Source of the DNA: CAYWNK01 sp047639615
GTDB taxonomy: Bacteria; Planctomycetota; UBA1135; GCA-002686595
Reading direction: 5' to 3'
NCBI GenBank assembly: GCA_047639615.1
Contig: JBLIOL010000138.1
Span: forward strand, 1 to 13,266
DNA: 13,266 nt
Below are positions 10,992 to 13,266 of the stretch, piece after piece. The position numbers and the translations under genes were made by a program. Numbering within the stretch: the first letter of the stretch is position 1; the number at the start of each line of letters is the position of its first letter. Under the pieces are notes generated by a model. That model was not told the DNA's origin. It did no database searches and worked only from the letters and a program-made list of their open reading frames with translations.

Positions 10992-13266
10992 TCAGAAGCT
11001 GGGAGAGAGCTCCTCTAGGAGAGCCATCAGGCCAGCCTTTGCCTCGATATCGATGTCCGGGTGGCCGCTCAGGAAGTCCCCGAACAGGTCGCCATCATTC
11101 ACCATCATGGACGCCTTGTGCAGGTAGATGGGGTCGCGCGAGAGGCGGTAGGCGTAGGCGAAGGAGTTCCAGTAGCGCGTGCGGTCGACGTCACTGGAGT
11201 GGGATCCATTGGGGACATTGAAGCAGTAGTCGGGCGTGTCGTCCAAGTCGTGCGTGCCGGCGACGGCGGTAACCCAAGGCCCGGGGGTGCTGTTGCTCCA
11301 GAAGGGGGCATGGATGGAAGACTCGACGGAATGCAGCAGCATGCGGTCTAGGCGTTCAGCGATGCCGACGTTCTTACCGCGATACACGCTCTCCGTGATG
11401 CTGCGCAGGGTCTGGTCCAAGAACCCGACCTCGCGCGATTGGCGCACCTTGTAGAGGTTCCACTCGGGCTTGTAGATGTACTGCGCCATGATGTTGCCCG
11501 TGCAGTCGGACTGCCCGCGCTCGACCATGTTCACGATGCCTCGAATCCAGGGCTCGATGTCGGCGCGTTCCGCGTTGCTGCCCACGGCGAAGGCCGCCAC
11601 GGCCGTGTCGATGCCCCAGGCTTCCGCGCGTCCGACGCCGAGGCCTTGACCCGGGTAGGCAGCCACGTGCTCCTTGTCGAGCAGCTGGCCGGAGGCTTGC
11701 TTGAAGCCCCAGGCGCCGTTGGGGAAGAGGTGGTAGCTCGAGCGGTAGTGTTCGAAGGTCGCCTGCAGGATCTCCTTGGAGAGTGCATCGTTACCCAGCC
11801 AAGTCAGGACCTTGAAGGTACGCGTGAAGCGAATCAGATGCTGGGCATCGATTGGACTCCAGCTCGCGAGTTCGTCCTGATAGACCGGCCGAAGGCCCAT
11901 GCTGTTGACCGCGTTGGTCTGGAAGCTGGGCGCGTTGCTAAAGCCAAACCAATCCGGAGTCACGGAGGGACGCAGGTAGAAGGTGCCGGGCAGATAGGGG
12001 GCGCCGAAGCCCTCCTTGATCAGCAGGTCGTCCAGCCTGGTGGGATGACCGTTCAGGGCATAGAGCGCACAAGGTTGGCGATCCAAGTAGGACTTGGAGA
12101 TGGCCTGCATCAGTTGGTAGCCGCGGTTGGACGCGGAGACCGCCGTGCGCACGCCGTCGAAGAGGTTGATCTCGTCGCCGCCGGTCATGCCACCGTAGGA
12201 GGAGCCCCAGGGGTGGGCCCAGCCGAGGGCTTCGGACGTGAAAGGGTAGGAGCCGTTGTTACCGGTTTTGAATTGGGTTTTGACCTGCTCCAGGCTCGTG
12301 CGCAGGTCCATCGCCATGCCCGCAACGTCGTGATTGGAGAGGCTGGGTAGGCGGCTACGCTGGGGGAAGTAGCGCGGGGTCTGCTCGTTCCACCAGGACC
12401 AGAGCTTCTCACCAGAGGGCGCGCGACCGGAGCGGCAGAAGGCTAGGTTGTGCTCGGAGAGCGTCTCTTTGGCTCGTGCGAGCGTTCCGGTGTAGGCCAA
12501 GACGATGCGTCGCACGAACTGCCCCTGGCGCGGAATCCAGTGCAGCTTGCCGCCGGGGTTGCTCTGCACCAGATGGCGAATGGAGTTGTTTGATCCGTCC
12601 ACCTGGTCCGCAAGGAAGGGGCTGCCGAAGGCGCTCAGAATGTGCCAGCCGGCGGGTACCTTCAGTGTCAGGCGCTTGAAGTACAGGTCGTCGAGAACGT
12701 CGTCGTCGTGGTCGTTGGGACGGCCGCCGTCGAGTCCGTTGTGCACCACTAGGTCGAGGCTCATGAAGCGCTCGTTGTCATAGGTGGTGATGTAGGTCTT
12801 GATGCCCATCAGGTGCGGCAGAGTCGCCGTGGCGCCACCGTGCGCGTCCTCGGGTACGAGCACCTCGTGTCCGCCCAGCTGGCGCATGTGGGAGCCATCC
12901 CTAAAGGACTTTGCCACACCCGCGCGGACGCTGCGCAAGAGGTCCGCCGAGTAGGCGTTGCCGAATACATCCCAAGAGCGCATCTCGATCTTGTTGGGCG
13001 AGGCGAGTAGGTCGCTGATCTCCTCGCGCAATCCCAGGGGCTGCGCGGCGTGAGGATGACGCACCACCGAGAAGGTGAGACGTTGACCTTCATGCGTTCC
13101 AGTGGGGCGCGTCACGCGTGCGATGACCTCCACAACGTCGGCGCCGTGCTGGTTCTTTGGGTAGCGCGTGACGATCTCCACTTGCGTCGGCAGCAGGGTG
13201 CCATCGGAGTCGACGATGGCCAAGGGGACCGTGGGGTAGGTGGAGAGCACCTCTCCGGGCGGCACC
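10992..13266 (-). CDS. Tandem-paralog copy 2 of the large RIFT-barrel / toroid-like protein (N terminus outside window)
   Basis: The frame is open to the right edge; 757 residues are visible, ending at TGA (complement of 10992-10994). The GTG at 13265 is an internal valine, because VPPGEV aligns with VPRGTL at residue 72 of the downstream copy, so about 70 residues, probably a signal peptide and linker, are missing. Shared blocks, numbered from that valine: LPTQVEIVTRYP (25-36), SWWNEQTPRYFPQ (290-302), LGWAHPWGS (347-355) with YGGMTGGDEI (357-366), EGFGAPY (418-424), LTWLGNDALS (487-496), YPGQGLGVGRAEAWGID (537-553), GQSDCTGNIMA (584-594). By hand alignment 47 of 78 residues match over the central block. 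Conserved cysteines are 277, 588 and 681. Position offsets to the other copy stay between 2694 and 2700 bases, so the copies are almost collinear. The function is not known; a carbohydrate-active surface role is the leading inference. Confidence 0.87.
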   Translation of the reverse strand, partial: VPPGEVLSTYPTVPLAIVDSDGTLLPTQVEIVTRYPKNQHGADVVEVIARVTRPTGTHEGQRLTFSVVRHPHAAQPLGLREEISDLLASPNKIEMRSWDVFGNAYSADLLRSVRAGVAKSFRDGSHMRQLGGHEVLVPEDAHGGATATLPHLMGIKTYITTYDNERFMSLDLVVHNGLDGGRPNDHDDDVLDDLYFKRLTLKVPAGWHILSAFGSPFLADQVDGSNNSIRHLVQSNPGGKLHWIPRQGQFVRRIVLAYTGTLARAKETLSEHNLAFCRSGRAPSGEKLWSWWNEQTPRYFPQRSRLPSLSNHDVAGMAMDLRTSLEQVKTQFKTGNNGSYPFTSEALGWAHPWGSSYGGMTGGDEINLFDGVRTAVSASNRGYQLMQAISKSYLDRQPCALYALNGHPTRLDDLLIKEGFGAPYLPGTFYLRPSVTPDWFGFSNAPSFQTNAVNSMGLRPVYQDELASWSPIDAQHLIRFTRTFKVLTWLGNDALSKEILQATFEHYRSSYHLFPNGAWGFKQASGQLLDKEHVAAYPGQGLGVGRAEAWGIDTAVAAFAVGSNAERADIEPWIRGIVNMVERGQSDCTGNIMAQYIYKPEWNLYKVRQSREVGFLDQTLRSITESVYRGKNVGIAERLDRMLLHSVESSIHAPFWSNSTPGPWVTAVAGTHDLDDTPDYCFNVPNGSHSSDVDRTRYWNSFAYAYRLSRDPIYLHKASMMVNDGDLFGDFLSGHPDIDIEAKAGLMALLEELSPSF

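Noticed and set aside
11439..12350. A 303-codon open frame on the plus strand.
   Set aside because: It is antisense to the conserved blocks of the paralog gene; its sequence (many Val, Gly, Ala, His) is typical of a shadow frame.
13263..13265. GTG as start codon of the right-edge gene.
   Set aside because: Alignment with the neighbouring paralog shows it is an internal valine; the gene continues beyond the window.

Overview
The window is GC-rich DNA that most resembles a chromosome of a Planctomycetota (or closely similar PVC-type) bacterium. The evidence is a DUF1552 / cytochrome-type DUF1587-1595-1592-1588-1585 gene pair, a family greatly expanded in planctomycetes and also found in verrucomicrobia and myxobacteria; large secreted proteins with no close relative I recognise; a C-terminal domain with a WHRD-type motif at the left edge that I associate with secreted planctomycete proteins; and starts that mostly lack Shine-Dalgarno sequences. 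I see no RNA genes, CRISPR arrays, transposases, integrases or phage genes. No gap between genes exceeds 300 bases.

Layout. (1) Bases 1-149: the 3' end of a rightward gene. It stops inside a long hairpin that also contains the stop codon of the convergent leftward gene. (2) 198-2413, leftward: ettA, an ABC-F ribosome-associated ATPase, followed 8 bp later by a NUDIX hydrolase gene, probably one transcript. A perfect dyad sits one base from the ettA start. (3) 2570-4102, rightward: an antiquitin-type (ALDH7) aldehyde dehydrogenase, transcribed divergently from ettA and followed by a hairpin whose wobble pairs fit only rightward RNA. (4) 4158-8074, leftward: a Sec-exported protein with two CxxCH motifs, then, 2 bp after its stop, a Tat-exported DUF1552 protein. 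(5) 8295-13266, leftward: two tandem paralogous genes of about 2.5 kb each. The first in the direction of transcription runs off the right edge. The second is a complete lipoprotein and ends at a strong intrinsic terminator (8219-8257).

Function. Regions 1-3 are mostly housekeeping or metabolic. Regions 4-5 are an envelope/secretome block: a lipoprotein, its paralog, a cytochrome-like protein and a Tat substrate. The tandem pair is the least explained content. Its N-terminal part looks like the RIFT-barrel start of PcRGLX/YetA-like (PL26-related) carbohydrate-active proteins, followed by several highly conserved blocks rich in Trp, Gly, Asp and Glu. That makes a polysaccharide-active surface protein the leading, but unproven, reading. 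Whether the tandem pair works with the DUF1592/DUF1552 pair is unknown, since a terminator separates them.
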